NCBI GenBank assembly: GCA_019745075.1 | Contig: JAIETR010000007.1 | Coordinates: 1-64,000, forward strand | DNA: 64,000 nt | From: Qipengyuania sp. | GTDB taxonomy: Bacteria; Pseudomonadota; Alphaproteobacteria; Sphingomonadales; Sphingomonadaceae | Direction of reading: 5' to 3' | In this document: piece by piece, positions 10,402-19,118 of the stretch | Layout: every line of letters begins with the position of its first letter | Position numbering within the stretch: the stretch's first letter is position 1 | Translations under genes and position numbers: made by a program | Notes under the pieces: model-generated | What the model was told of the DNA's origin: nothing | Seen by the model: the letters and a program-made list of their open reading frames with translations, nothing else | Database searches by the model: none

Positions 10402-12213
10402 TCAGCGCGCGGCCCCCGCCATGGCCGTCGGGCTCCGCGACGTAACGGCCGTGGCGGTTTGCCGGAGCAGCGGCTTGGCCGCATCGCCGATCAGCGCGAA
10501 GCCCGCCCAGTAGTAGGGATGCGAGGTCTCCGGATCGTCCATCAGCAGGGCCTCCGATTGGTCGAGCGCCTCGCCCAGCGTGGCGGTGCGGCCGCGGCGG
10601 AACATCTCGTTCATCAGCCGCTCGGTGGCGCGGTAGTCGTCGGGCGCGGGCCAGTGGCTGGCGAGCACCGCGCGCCCGCCCGCCCCGATGAAGGCGCGCA
10701 CGAGCCCGTCGAGCGCGGTCCCGCCGCCGCTCGAGAGGCCCGCCGCGCGGGTCGCTTCGACCGAAGCCGAGCCGGCGGTGTCGCAGGCCGACAGGATCAC
10801 CAGATCGGCATCGAGCGCGAGATCGAACACCTCGTCGAAGGTCAGCAGCCCGTCGGAGTTCGTCGTCCCGAAGCTGGTCAGCAGCGCCGGCTTCACCGGA
10901 CACTCGGGGCGAGGCGGCGTCACCAGCCCGTGGGTGGCGAAATGCAGAATGCGGAAGTCGCCGAGGTCGGACTTCTGCTTGACGGCGGTGTCGGTGAAGG
11001 CGGCGCCGGTCAGAAGCTGCGAGGCCTCGCGGCCGACGACCTGGCTCGCCTCGACCAGCTCGTCGGCCGAGATCGGCCGGTTCCATTGCGCCGCGGTCCA
11101 GCCGCATTCGTCGCTCCCGCTCGCGAGCACGGCGCGGACCGGCGCCGGGGGGTCGGTTCCGACCGGCGCGTTGTTGCCCAGGCCGAGATATTGCGCGCGC
11201 GCCTGCGAGGGCCGCGCCTTGCGGGCGTCCACGAAGCTCTGCGCGGAGGTCGCGGTGCTGATCGTGCGCCCGCGCCCGAACCAGGCGGTGCCGCGGAAGT
11301 CATAGGCGTCCGCGTCGCGCTTTGCGGAGCGCTCGGCATAGCGGGCCACCGATGCATCGTCGGTCACCAGCAGGTCGATCGGCAGCCGCAGCAGCGCGCC
11401 GTCCGGCTCGAAGATGAGGTGCCTGACGCTCGCCAGATCGGCTTCGACCGGACCGAACAGCGCCGTGAACAGCTTGCGGCTCTGCGCCAGATCGAAGGGA
11501 TAGGTGACGTAGCGCCCGTTCTCGTCGGCCGAAATCGAGTGCCGCAGCAGATCGACGGCGGTGTCGAGGTCGATTGCCGAGAGCGGGGTCCGCCAGGCTC
11601 TTGCCCGGCCGCGGTCGGCGTAAAACACCATGACGTCCGGCCCCACCAGAGCGACCCGCGCATAGGCCTCGCCCTCGCCGAGCTGTCGCTGGAAATCGGC
11701 CAGGGCGATCGCGCGGTCCGCCACGGCGCGGTATTGCGGATATGCGGCGAGGCTCGCCTGCGCGGTGGCCTGCGTCTGTTCGAGCTCGCGCAACCGGGTC
11801 GCCAGCGTGTCGATCTCGGCGGCCGCCGCGGCCTGGTCGGGCGAGCGCCGAAGCGCGAGATAGCGGACCCGCAGCCGCTCGATCTCGCGCGACAGATCGG
11901 TGGTCTGGCGGAACAGGCGCGCCGCCTCGTCGGACCCGCCCGAGAGTTCGCGCGCCAGGACTGCCTGCGTTTCCGCGACGCCGGGGCGGACCAGCAGCTG
12001 CGCCGCGGTGAAGAAGTCCGCCGCCGCCGCGGGGTTGCTGTCCATCCGTTCGGCAAGCGCGCGGAAATAGGGCACCAGCTCGTTGGCGAAGCCGGTCGCC
12101 GAACCGCCCGCGGCGATCCCACGGTCGACCAAGCCTCGGTAGAGCGTCAGCCCCTCCTCGGTCCGGCCGTTGCGCAGCAGGAAGCTCGCCAGCCGCCCCT
12201 GCGCCGTCGCCAC
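10402..12213 (-). CDS. CHAT-domain protease, C-terminal part of a stop-interrupted gene
   Basis: A 603-codon frame with a CHAT (caspase HetF-associated with TPRs) domain over its C-terminal ~300 residues. The likely catalytic pair is His in RILHFATHG (about residue 428) and Cys in LVILSACDTAG (about 477). The N-terminal part is helical and TPR-like. The listed GTG start at 12213 has no convincing ribosome-binding site. The frame continues upstream without shift through AQYPERRAV to a single TAG at 12240-12238 and then into the secreted TPR gene, so both pieces appear to be one ~1041-residue gene with codon 430 changed to a stop. Alone, this piece has no signal peptide and would stay in the cytoplasm. 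It may be expressed only by readthrough or weak re-initiation. Confidence 0.8.
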   Translation of the reverse strand: MATAQGRLASFLLRNGRTEEGLTLYRGLVDRGIAAGGSATGFANELVPYFRALAERMDSNPAAAADFFTAAQLLVRPGVAETQAVLARELSGGSDEAARLFRQTTDLSREIERLRVRYLALRRSPDQAAAAAEIDTLATRLRELEQTQATAQASLAAYPQYRAVADRAIALADFQRQLGEGEAYARVALVGPDVMVFYADRGRARAWRTPLSAIDLDTAVDLLRHSISADENGRYVTYPFDLAQSRKLFTALFGPVEADLASVRHLIFEPDGALLRLPIDLLVTDDASVARYAERSAKRDADAYDFRGTAWFGRGRTISTATSAQSFVDARKARPSQARAQYLGLGNNAPVGTDPPAPVRAVLASGSDECGWTAAQWNRPISADELVEASQVVGREASQLLTGAAFTDTAVKQKSDLGDFRILHFATHGLVTPPRPECPVKPALLTSFGTTNSDGLLTFDEVFDLALDADLVILSACDTAGSASVEATRAAGLSSGGGTALDGLVRAFIGAGGRAVLASHWPAPDDYRATERLMNEMFRRGRTATLGEALDQSEALLMDDPETSHPYYWAGFALIGDAAKPLLRQTATAVTSRSPTAMAGAAR

Positions 12214-12237
12214 CGCGCGGCGCTCGGGATATTGCGC

Positions 12238-13527
12238 CTAGACAATCGCCAGCCCTTCGCGCAGCCGGCGTTCGGCCTCGGGTTTGTTGCCCGTCGCTTC
12301 CTCGACCAGACCCAGTTCGGAGAGGATCTGCCCGCGCATCCGGGCGATGGTCGTGACTCGCCCGTCGCGCACCTGCACCGCCTCCGCCAGCGCCTGTCGA
12401 AGCGCGGCGCGCGCAGCGTCGCGCTGGCCCATCAGACGGAGCGCCGTACCGCGCAGCTGCCGCGCCTGCGCATCGATGATGGTCGCCCGCTCGCGCGGGG
12501 TGAGCGCGACGTCGGTGCCGATCCCCGCGACCCCGCTGCCGCGGTCGGCGTTGAGCCGCGCGGCGATGGGGATGGTGATCGCCAGCGATCCGCCCTCGGT
12601 GCTCAGCCCCTCGAAATCGGTCGCGAGCTTCCGGTCGAGCCGGGCGATGGCGCGATCGGGTCGACCGCGGTTGAGCTGGTGGATGGCCTCGAAATTGCGG
12701 AGCAGCCGTTCGTTGATCGGATCGCCCGAACCCACTTTGCGGGCTTGGGCGAACAGCCTCTCGGCCTCGCCGAAATCGCCCAGATTGCTCTTTTGCAGGG
12801 CGCGGTTGGCAAGGAACTCGACCGGATCGACCGGGGTGTTGCGCTCGTTTTCGAGCCGCTCCTGAAGCGCCTCGAAATGGGCTTCCGCCTCGGCATAGTC
12901 GCCACTCAGATTGCGGCGATAGCCCTCGGCCAGCGCCTGCTCGGGCTTGAGCGTTTGCGCCTGCACCCGGCTAAAGGCCGCCGGATCGCCGACCGAGGTG
13001 GTCGCGGCGTCGATCCTGCCTTGCGCCACGCGGTTGTCGAGCAGCGAGCGCAACGCCAGCAGCGTGGCGCTGTCATAGGCGCCGAACCCTTCGGCGACCC
13101 AGGTGAAGCCGCCCCGGCGCAGGGTATAGGTCGACCAGGCGAGCTGGCTCCCGGCAAGCAGGCAGGACGTGAGCTCCGCCTCCGCGACGCCGGTCGCGGC
13201 GCTGCGGCGCGCCGCCCCGCAATCGACCCGCTCGCGGCGCAGCGGGGCGACTATCGCCCGCGCATCGCCGGTGAAATCGCGGAACGCCCAGATGTGAGCG
13301 ACCGGCAGCGCCGAATCGCGGCACACCACCGCCCAGGCGCGGTCGAAGCTCGATTGGCTCACCGCATTGTCGGCGCTGCGGTCCTGGACCTGGCAGAGCA
13401 CGCCGTCGCCCGATCCGATGGCGAAGGAATCGCGCAGCAGCACCGGCCGATCCTGCGCCTGAGCGACCAGCGGCTGCGCCAAAGCGGCGGCCCCCGCCAG
13501 CAGCGTCACGATCAGCCTTGCCTTCAC
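12238..13527 (-). CDS. Secreted TPR-repeat protein, N-terminal part of the stop-interrupted CHAT gene
   Basis: A 429-residue product with a Sec signal peptide (MKARLIVTLLAGAAALAQP..AQAQ), a Cys-containing domain (residues ~26-165) and TPR-like helical pairs from about residue 180. The GTG start at 13527 has a G-rich Shine-Dalgarno stretch about 10 bases upstream. The frame ends in TAG at 12240-12238 in the middle of a TPR helix; the next codons, in the same frame, continue the repeat into the CHAT protein. The product as written would be a periplasmic TPR fragment without protease domain. It is the first gene of the operon that runs on to TpsB and TpsA. Family knowledge: similar sphingomonad proteins are single polypeptides of about 1000 residues with signal, TPRs and CHAT. 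Confidence 0.78.
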   Translation of the reverse strand: MKARLIVTLLAGAAALAQPLVAQAQDRPVLLRDSFAIGSGDGVLCQVQDRSADNAVSQSSFDRAWAVVCRDSALPVAHIWAFRDFTGDARAIVAPLRRERVDCGAARRSAATGVAEAELTSCLLAGSQLAWSTYTLRRGGFTWVAEGFGAYDSATLLALRSLLDNRVAQGRIDAATTSVGDPAAFSRVQAQTLKPEQALAEGYRRNLSGDYAEAEAHFEALQERLENERNTPVDPVEFLANRALQKSNLGDFGEAERLFAQARKVGSGDPINERLLRNFEAIHQLNRGRPDRAIARLDRKLATDFEGLSTEGGSLAITIPIAARLNADRGSGVAGIGTDVALTPRERATIIDAQARQLRGTALRLMGQRDAARAALRQALAEAVQVRDGRVTTIARMRGQILSELGLVEEATGNKPEAERRLREGLAIV

Positions 13528-13687
13528 GGCAATACCCCCCAGCCAGCGCGCCAGCCAATCGGCGCGCGCGGCGTCTCTCCGTCGTCTCCATTGCGTTTGT
13601 TAGCGGCCCCGGAGGAAGCCTACGCCTTTCTGGCCGGGGGATGAAGCCTAAAAGCCGTATCGATAGGGATATTGCCGGAAGGCATCG

Positions 13688-14419
13688 TTAATGTCTCGTT
13701 AGGAGACGCCAGCGAGCAAGAAAGTTACGTCCGGCGCAGGACTTTCCCCCAAATCCCCGCCAGCGGATCGATTCGCCTAGCGGCGCGCGCGGGACGGGAA
13801 AGGCGTTCACCGGCGCCCGCGGGTCGCGATAGCCGATCGAGAGGCCGCAAAAAAAGATGTGATCTTCCGGGATCGCTACCACCTCGCGGATCTGCGGGGC
13901 ATAGACCGCCCAGGCTTCCTGCGGGCAGGAATCGAGCCCTTCCTCGCGCAGCAACAGCATGATCGTCTGGAGCCAGCCGCCGATGTCGGACCACTGCGGC
14001 GGACCCATGTACCGGGGCGTGTGGACGAGCATCAGCACCGGCGCGCCGAAGGCCTGGAAATTGCGCGCGAACCACGCGAGCCGCGCCGGCTTGTCTTCGC
14101 GCGGGATGCGAAGCGCGCCATACATCTCCTCGCCAATCCCGCGCCGCCGCTCCTCGTAGGCGCCGTCGAGTTCGGGCGGGTAAACGCGATACTCTGGCGC
14201 AAAGGCCTCGCGCCCGCGCGGCAAATCCAGCGCAATGCGGGCGATCAGGCGCTGGAGCGGCTCGCCGGTCAACACCAGCCCATGCCACGGCTGCGTGTTT
14301 CCGCCCGACGGCGCGCGCTGGGCCTTTTCGAACACACGCTCGAGCACAGCCCGATCGACCGGCTGGTCGGTAAAGGCGCGGACCGAGCGGCGGGTCGCGA
14401 CGGCTTCGGAGACGTTCAT
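13688..14419 (-). CDS. Nitroreductase-family FMN oxidoreductase
   Basis: A 243-residue nitroreductase-fold enzyme, expected to bind FMN and use NAD(P)H to reduce nitro or quinone compounds. The FMN-phosphate-binding N-terminus is clear (ATRRSVRAFTDQPV, residues ~6-19, and APSGGNTQPWHG, ~35-46), and the C-terminal half has the family's FFCGLSIGYRDP segment. I chose the ATG at 14419; a longer in-frame extension upstream reads through another gene in the wrong frame. The start overlaps the stop of the small membrane-protein gene in an ATGA arrangement, so the two are translationally coupled. The natural substrate cannot be told from sequence. Confidence 0.9.
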   Translation of the reverse strand: MNVSEAVATRRSVRAFTDQPVDRAVLERVFEKAQRAPSGGNTQPWHGLVLTGEPLQRLIARIALDLPRGREAFAPEYRVYPPELDGAYEERRRGIGEEMYGALRIPREDKPARLAWFARNFQAFGAPVLMLVHTPRYMGPPQWSDIGGWLQTIMLLLREEGLDSCPQEAWAVYAPQIREVVAIPEDHIFFCGLSIGYRDPRAPVNAFPVPRAPLGESIRWRGFGGKSCAGRNFLARWRLLTRH

Positions 14420-14763
14420 CCGGTGATCCTTTTCGCCAGATACCAGCCCCCCCATGCAGACACGGCTGCGGGTCCGCTCAATCCGAGCAGAAAAATGATG
14501 CCGACCGCGATCAGCGGGCCGATACCGGCGAACATGGCCATCACTGGAAGCATGGCGAAAACGATCGCGACACCAGCAATCCAGGCTGACGACAACGCGA
14601 AGGCTCCGAGTATTGCAGAGCCCACAAGCGCAATCGCATATGCAACGCCAAACAACGAGTGATCCCACGGCTCTCCGACGCCCGTGAGCAGGTTGAATCC
14701 CACCCACAATGCGCCGCCCGCTCCGGTCCCGACAAGGACCAATCCAAAGCGATCGAGCTTCAC
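14416..14763 (-). CDS. Small integral membrane protein
   Basis: A 115-residue hydrophobic protein with a GTG start (14763-14761) preceded by GAGG about nine bases upstream. Three to four membrane segments are visible (residues ~8-27, 38-60, 63-83, 86-105) with many Gly and Ala. I do not recognise a family. Its stop overlaps the nitroreductase start by four bases, so the two genes form a coupled pair and may share a function, but nothing in the sequence says which. The end of the ParE gene lies 86 bases upstream on the same strand. Confidence 0.7.
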   Translation of the reverse strand: MKLDRFGLVLVGTGAGGALWVGFNLLTGVGEPWDHSLFGVAYAIALVGSAILGAFALSSAWIAGVAIVFAMLPVMAMFAGIGPLIAVGIIFLLGLSGPAAVSAWGGWYLAKRITG

Positions 14764-14848
14764 CTTTCACCTCGAAAAGCGACGACAGCTCCACGATGAT
14801 CGTGCCGCCAAGCCGCGTGGCATCCCTCGTTTCCGTCGTCCCTGACGG

Positions 14849-15148
14849 TCATCTCCGCGCTTCCCGGAGAAGCCTGGCGATGTTTCGCCTGCCGTTCACG
14901 ATGCGGAGGACCACCAGACCCTCGGCCTCCAACTCGAAGATCACCAGATAGGAGCCGAAGCGGGCGGCGCGAACTTCGCCTGACCATTCTGAACGCACCC
15001 GGTAGGCGCTCGGGGCACTTGCGATGCGCAGGATGAAGGCCTTGAGGTCACCGAGAAACTCTCGTGCAGTGGCAATGTCGTCGCGCGCAATGTATTCGCC
15101 GATTTCTCCGAAATCGACCTCGGCATCGTCGGTGAAGCGGACTTTCAC
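14849..15148 (-). CDS. parE: ParE/RelE-family toxin of a type II toxin-antitoxin pair
   Basis: A 99-residue protein of the ParE/RelE fold. The start MKVRFTDDAEVDFGEIGEYI and the later core (PSAYRVRSEWSGEVRAARFG, then YLVIFELE) match the family, as does the basic C-terminus with IVNGRRNIARLL. ParE toxins inhibit DNA gyrase; RelE toxins cut mRNA on the ribosome. The pairing with a ribbon-helix-helix antitoxin favours ParE. The start overlaps the antitoxin stop by four bases, the usual antitoxin-first order. Confidence 0.85.
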   Translation of the reverse strand: MKVRFTDDAEVDFGEIGEYIARDDIATAREFLGDLKAFILRIASAPSAYRVRSEWSGEVRAARFGSYLVIFELEAEGLVVLRIVNGRRNIARLLREARR

Positions 15149-15429
15149 GCGCGGTTTTTCGCCTGCGCTTTTTCGACGGCTTCGATCCTGGCAAGGACGC
15201 TAGCCTCGACCTCCTCCATCGTCCGGCGTCCACCCGCTCGGGCCCGACCCAGGATTTCCCGGATTTCAGCGTTTTCGGCTTCACGATGGTCGCGTTCCGA
15301 ACTCCAATCGCGAACGGCTTCGCGAACAATCTCGCTCGTCGTCGCATACTCGCCCTCACTCACCGCGGCGCGCAGCTTGGCGGCCATTTCCTCGGGCATG
15401 GTCACGGTTATGCGTTCGAGCTTGCTCAT
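15145..15429 (-). CDS. parD: ParD/CopG-type ribbon-helix-helix antitoxin
   Basis: A 94-residue antitoxin. The N-terminal ribbon-helix-helix DNA-binding unit is seen in RITVTMPEEMAAKLRAAVSE and YATTSEIVREAVRDW (residues ~5-42); the C-terminal helical tail would bind and neutralise the toxin. It is expected to repress its own operon. A sigma70-like promoter sits at 15436-15464 with its -10 box only six bases before the ATG, so the transcript probably starts at the ATG itself (leaderless). The promoter touches the 3' end of cobT on the same strand. Confidence 0.85.
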   Translation of the reverse strand: MSKLERITVTMPEEMAAKLRAAVSEGEYATTSEIVREAVRDWSSERDHREAENAEIREILGRARAGGRRTMEEVEASVLARIEAVEKAQAKNRA

Positions 15430-15435
15430 TAGCCT

Positions 15436-15464
15436 ACTTTATCACACGAAATATGCTCTGCCAA
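15436..15464 (-). promoter_or_regulatory. Predicted promoter of parDE, leaderless
   Basis: On the minus strand the sequence reads TTGGCA, 17 bases, TAAAGT, then six bases to the ATG of parD. This matches a sigma70 -35/-10 pair with optimal spacing. A start about seven bases after the -10 box would fall on the A of the ATG. No clear operator palindrome is visible here. Prediction from sequence only. Confidence 0.5.
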
Positions 15465-17285
15465 TCAATCCACCTCGAACAGCCCGGCCAGTTGCTCGAT
15501 GATCGTCCCGCCGAGTTGCTCGACGTCCATGATCGTCACCGATTTTCGATAATACCGCGTCACGTCATGCCCGATACCGATCGCCGAGAGCTGGACCGGC
15601 GACTGCTTCTCGATCCAGTCGATCGCCTTGCGCAGATGACTCTCGAGATAGCCGGCCTGGTTGACGGAGAGCGTGCTGTCGTCGACCGGGGCGCCGTCGG
15701 AAATGACCATCAGGATGCGGCGATCCTCGGGGCGGCGGAGCAGGCGGTCGTGCGCCCATAGCAGCGCCTCGCCATCGATGTTCTCCTTGAGCAGGCCCTC
15801 GCGCATCATCAGGCCGAGATTGCGGCGCGCGCGGCGCCACGGCTCGTCGGCCTGCTTGTAGACGATGTGGCGCAGATCGTTGAGGCGGCCGGGATTGGCG
15901 GGGCGGCCGTCGGCGAGCCAGACCTCGCGGCTCTGCCCGCCCTTCCAGGCGCGGGTGGTGAAGCCGAGGATCTCGGTCTTGACGCCGCAGCGCTCGAGCG
16001 TACGCGCGAGGATGTCGGCGCTGATCGCGGCGATGCTGATCGGCCGCCCGCGCATCGAACCCGAATTGTCGATCAGCAGCGTGACCACGGTGTCCTTGAA
16101 ATCGGTCTCGCGCTCGACCTTGTAGCTCAATGAATGGCCGGGGCTGATCACCACGCGCGCGAGCCGCGCGGCATCGAGCAGGCCTTCCTCCTGGTCGAAG
16201 TCCCAGCTCCGGTTCTGCTGCGCCATGAGACGGCGCTGCAACCGGTTTGCAAGCCGGGTGACGAGGCCCTGCAAGCCCGCGAGCTGGCTGTCGAGATAGG
16301 CGCGCAGCCGCTCGAGCTCGTCGGGATCGCACAGCTCGCCCGCCTCGACCACCTCGTCGAATTTCACCGTATAGGGCTTGTAGTCGAAGCCTTCGGGGAT
16401 CTCGGTCCAGGGGCGGTTGGGGCGGACGGGCATCATGCCCTCCTCGGCATCGTCCGAGGGATCGCCCTCGGCCATCTCCTCGCTGCCCTCGATCTCCTGC
16501 GCGTCGGAATCGCCGTTGCTGTCGCCTTCGGCGCTCTCGCCGGCCATCTCGGCGGTCTGCGGTTCGGCTCCGCCCTCGTCGCGGTCCTCGCCCTCGTCCT
16601 GCGGGTGCTCGCCTTCGTCCTCGTCGCCGTCGTCGCCGTCCCGCTCGTCACTGGGCTCGGGGCGGGTCAGGTCGAGATGGCGGAGCAGGTCGAGGCTGAG
16701 CGCCTGAAACGCGCGTTGATCGCCGAGACGGCCGGCGAGCGCCGCGATGTCGCCGCCTGCCTTGTCCTCGATCCAGCCGCGGACCAGTTCCACGCCCTTG
16801 CGGGCGCGATCGGGAAGGGACTGGCCTGTCAGCGCCTCGCGCAGCAGCAGCGAGAGCGCGGTGGGCAACGGCACTTCGCTGGCGGAATCGGCGCGCACGA
16901 TCGGATCGGCGGCGGTGCGCTGCTCGAGCGCGGCGGAAAGGTTCGCGCGCACTCCGCCCATCGCGGTGGCGCCGAGCGCCTCGTAGCGCGCCTGTTCGAT
17001 CGCATCGTAGCAGGCGCGCGCGACCGGTTCGGGCGGCGCGCCCCGGGCGTGAATCGCCTCGTCGTGATGGCGTAGCTTGAGCGCGAAGCCGTCGGCGAAG
17101 CCGCGCGCCTCGCGCGCCTGTTGCTCGGGCAGCGCGCGGCCGGGCAAGGGAACACGGAAGTTCCGGCCGCTCTGCGCCGGCGTGTCGGCGGTCCAGGCGA
17201 CCTCGACCTCGGCCTCGTGCGCGAGCGCGCGCGAGGCGCCGGTCAGCGCCTGGCGGAAGCGATCGAGGGGCGTTTGCTCGGTCAT
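15465..17285 (-). CDS. cobT: Cobaltochelatase subunit CobT
   Basis: A 606-residue protein of the aerobic cobaltochelatase complex (CobNST), which inserts cobalt into hydrogenobyrinic acid a,c-diamide in B12 synthesis. It shows the CobT N-terminal domain, a central highly acidic stretch (residues ~218-300, rich in Asp, Glu and Gly) and a C-terminal von Willebrand A domain with a MIDAS motif DNSGSM at about residue 406. CobS normally forms the AAA+ ring with CobT, but no cobS lies in the flanking genes here; CobT homologues also occur apart from cobalamin operons in alphaproteobacteria. Start ATG at 17285. A REP-like inverted repeat lies just upstream. Confidence 0.92.
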   Translation of the reverse strand: MTEQTPLDRFRQALTGASRALAHEAEVEVAWTADTPAQSGRNFRVPLPGRALPEQQAREARGFADGFALKLRHHDEAIHARGAPPEPVARACYDAIEQARYEALGATAMGGVRANLSAALEQRTAADPIVRADSASEVPLPTALSLLLREALTGQSLPDRARKGVELVRGWIEDKAGGDIAALAGRLGDQRAFQALSLDLLRHLDLTRPEPSDERDGDDGDEDEGEHPQDEGEDRDEGGAEPQTAEMAGESAEGDSNGDSDAQEIEGSEEMAEGDPSDDAEEGMMPVRPNRPWTEIPEGFDYKPYTVKFDEVVEAGELCDPDELERLRAYLDSQLAGLQGLVTRLANRLQRRLMAQQNRSWDFDQEEGLLDAARLARVVISPGHSLSYKVERETDFKDTVVTLLIDNSGSMRGRPISIAAISADILARTLERCGVKTEILGFTTRAWKGGQSREVWLADGRPANPGRLNDLRHIVYKQADEPWRRARRNLGLMMREGLLKENIDGEALLWAHDRLLRRPEDRRILMVISDGAPVDDSTLSVNQAGYLESHLRKAIDWIEKQSPVQLSAIGIGHDVTRYYRKSVTIMDVEQLGGTIIEQLAGLFEVD

Positions 17286-17313
17286 CGCGCCTTGGGCTAG
17301 GGAAGCGCTTGGC

Positions 17314-17386
17314 CTTCGACAAGCTCAGGCTGAGCGGCCGTTGAACTTAGCTCCCGCCAACCCCGCTCATCCTGAGCCTGTCGAAG
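17314..17386. repeat. REP-like inverted repeat
   Basis: Two 24-base arms, 17314-17337 and 17363-17386, are inverted copies differing at two positions, separated by 25 bases. The arms carry the core CTTCGACA(A/G)GCTCAGG. Such a core is typical of dispersed palindromic repeats in sphingomonad genomes (recalled, not searched). It lies between the aldolase and cobT genes, both on the minus strand, and could act as a transcription or mRNA-stability element. Confidence 0.75.
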
Positions 17387-17412
17387 GATGCTTCGCCGAC
17401 ATCGGCGCAGTG

Positions 17413-18072
17413 TCACTCTTTCGAAATGCTCTGCCCGGTTTTGGCCCAGTCGGCGGTGAAGGCCTCGATGCCCTTGTCGGTGAGGACGTGGTTGGCGAGG
17501 CTCTTGATGACGGCGGGGGGCGCGGTCATCACATCGGCGCCGATCCTGGCGCATTCGAGCACGTGGACAGAGTGGCGGATGCTGGCGGCCAGAATCTCGG
17601 TGTCGAAGGCGTAATTGTCGTAGATCAGCCTTATGTCGCGGATCAAATCGAGCCCGTCGAAGCCGTTGTCGTCGTGCCGACCGAGGAAGGGCGAAACGAA
17701 GGTCGCGCCGGCCTTGGCGGCGAGCAGCGCCTGGTTGGCCGAAAAGCACAGCGTGACATTGACCATCGTGCCCTCGCCAGTCAGCGCGCGGCAGGCCTTG
17801 AGCCCCTCGATGGTCAGCGGAACCTTGATGCAGACATTGTCGGCGATTCGGCGCAGCGTCTCGGCCTCGCGCAGCATGCCCGCATGGTCGAGCGCGACCA
17901 CCTCGGCGCTGACCGGCCCATCGACCAGCGCGCAGATTTCCTTCGTCACCTCGATGAAGTCGCGGCCCGCCTTGTGGATCAGCGAGGGATTGGTGGTGAC
18001 CCCGTCGATCAGCCCCGCCTCGGCGAGCTCGCGGATCGCGTCGGTGTCGGCGGTGTCGGCAAAGAATTTCAT
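17413..18072 (-). CDS. fsa: Transaldolase-like fructose-6-phosphate aldolase (TalC/FSA type)
   Basis: A 219-residue single-domain aldolase of the small transaldolase (TalC/MipB/FSA) subfamily, acting on sugar phosphates in the cytoplasm through a Schiff-base lysine. The N-terminus [13 protein letters not shown], the GVTTNPSLI motif (residues ~27-35), the catalytic lysine in NVCIKVPLT (about residue 86) and TLCFSANQA are all present. Length fits the subfamily (about 215-220). The start at 18072 was chosen because upstream in-frame codons belong to noncoding or other-frame sequence. Whether it is a true transaldolase or a fructose-6-phosphate aldolase is not decided by sequence. Confidence 0.92.
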   Translation of the reverse strand: MKFFADTADTDAIRELAEAGLIDGVTTNPSLIHKAGRDFIEVTKEICALVDGPVSAEVVALDHAGMLREAETLRRIADNVCIKVPLTIEGLKACRALTGEGTMVNVTLCFSANQALLAAKAGATFVSPFLGRHDDNGFDGLDLIRDIRLIYDNYAFDTEILAASIRHSVHVLECARIGADVMTAPPAVIKSLANHVLTDKGIEAFTADWAKTGQSISKE

Positions 18073-18185
18073 GGCGAAGGCGCGCTCCGGATTGGGGAAT
18101 GCGCAGCCTATGAAAAGAAACGCCCCGGCGCGCAATGGCCGGGCGGCCAAGTCTTGCGCGGGAGGAGGGCCGTTGGGCCGCGAAC

Positions 18186-18938
18186 TCAGGCGAGCGCGAG
18201 CTTCGCCCGCGTCCGGCGGCGCATCGCGCCCCCGATCATGCCCATGCCCAGGATCAGCATCGCCCAGGTCGACGGCTCGGGAACCGGGCCGCCGCCGCCC
18301 GGCGGAGGCGGAACCGGCGGAAGATCGTAAGTGAGGCCCTTGAGCTTGAAGCTGTCCCGGTAGGTATCCACGTCGCCGATCTTCGCCGCGATCAGCCAGA
18401 CATTGCTGGTGACCAGCGTCGGATTGACGTTGCGCGTCGAATTGCCGCTCCTGCCGACCGATGCCGAGGAATAGAGGTTGGACGTGAGTTGCGCGCCCGC
18501 GGCGTTGAGAATCGCCGCACCCGAACCGTTGTAGGCGGTGCCGGTGGCGGCGTAGTTGAGGTTGGCGTAGCTGATGCTCGCATCGGTGTCGTTGAACCCG
18601 AACCAGCCGGTGGTGAAAGTCGCGGTCTTGAGCGTCACCGCCGTGTTGAAGCTGAGCAGGACGAAGTCGATCTTCGACCCGTTGTTGTCGATGGTGTGCT
18701 CGTCGCGGCTGCCGTTGGATACGCCAAGCCCGTATTCCCACTGCCCCAGGCTCGAGGCCGAGGCGACGCCGTTATAGAGCGACCAGCCGGTGATGCGGAC
18801 GCTGACCGAGCCCTCGGTAAAGGTCCGGCCGGCGGTGTTGCCGGTACCGCCGGAGTTGAACATGATGGTGGCCGCCGACGCCGGGAGGGCCGCCGCCAGG
18901 GCCGCCGTCGCCGCGATAAGACTTACGAATCTGCGCAT
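18186..18938 (-). CDS. PEPxxWA-CTERM sorting-domain secreted protein
   Basis: A 250-residue exported protein. The signal peptide is [23 protein letters not shown]; this ATG at 18938 was preferred over an upstream start because it places the signal at the N-terminus. The middle is a beta-rich Gly/Asn/Ser/Thr domain without a recognised family. A proline-glycine linker leads to the C-terminal sorting signal [20 protein letters not shown] followed by an Arg cluster, the form cleaved by exosortase in sphingomonads. The exosortase itself is not in the window. Expected to be processed at the inner membrane and released to the surface or matrix. Confidence 0.88.
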   Translation of the reverse strand: MRRFVSLIAATAALAAALPASAATIMFNSGGTGNTAGRTFTEGSVSVRITGWSLYNGVASASSLGQWEYGLGVSNGSRDEHTIDNNGSKIDFVLLSFNTAVTLKTATFTTGWFGFNDTDASISYANLNYAATGTAYNGSGAAILNAAGAQLTSNLYSSASVGRSGNSTRNVNPTLVTSNVWLIAAKIGDVDTYRDSFKLKGLTYDLPPVPPPPGGGGPVPEPSTWAMLILGMGMIGGAMRRRTRAKLALA

Positions 18939-19118
18939 GAACCCCGCTTCCGAATCACGCGGGCGGGGCGCAGAGGCGCGCCGCCCGAAAAATCGTTTGA
19001 GTCTCGCACTAGAACCGACCATTCGCCTTGTCGACGATCCCGTCGCCGCCATCCCTAACTGGGACAGACGAAAAATGCAAGATTGTTAATGCCGCGTTGG
19101 CGGTTGGGTTCGCGATGC

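Noticed and set aside
12238-12240. TAG as a recoded amino acid (pyrrolysine-like)
   Set aside because: No recoding genes or signals are visible, and other genes here use TAG as a normal stop (for example TpsA and the PEP-mutase-family gene).
10174-13644. 1156-codon plus-strand frame opposite the CHAT region
   Set aside because: Antisense to the TPR, CHAT and TpsB genes, which show clear motifs; no motif of its own.
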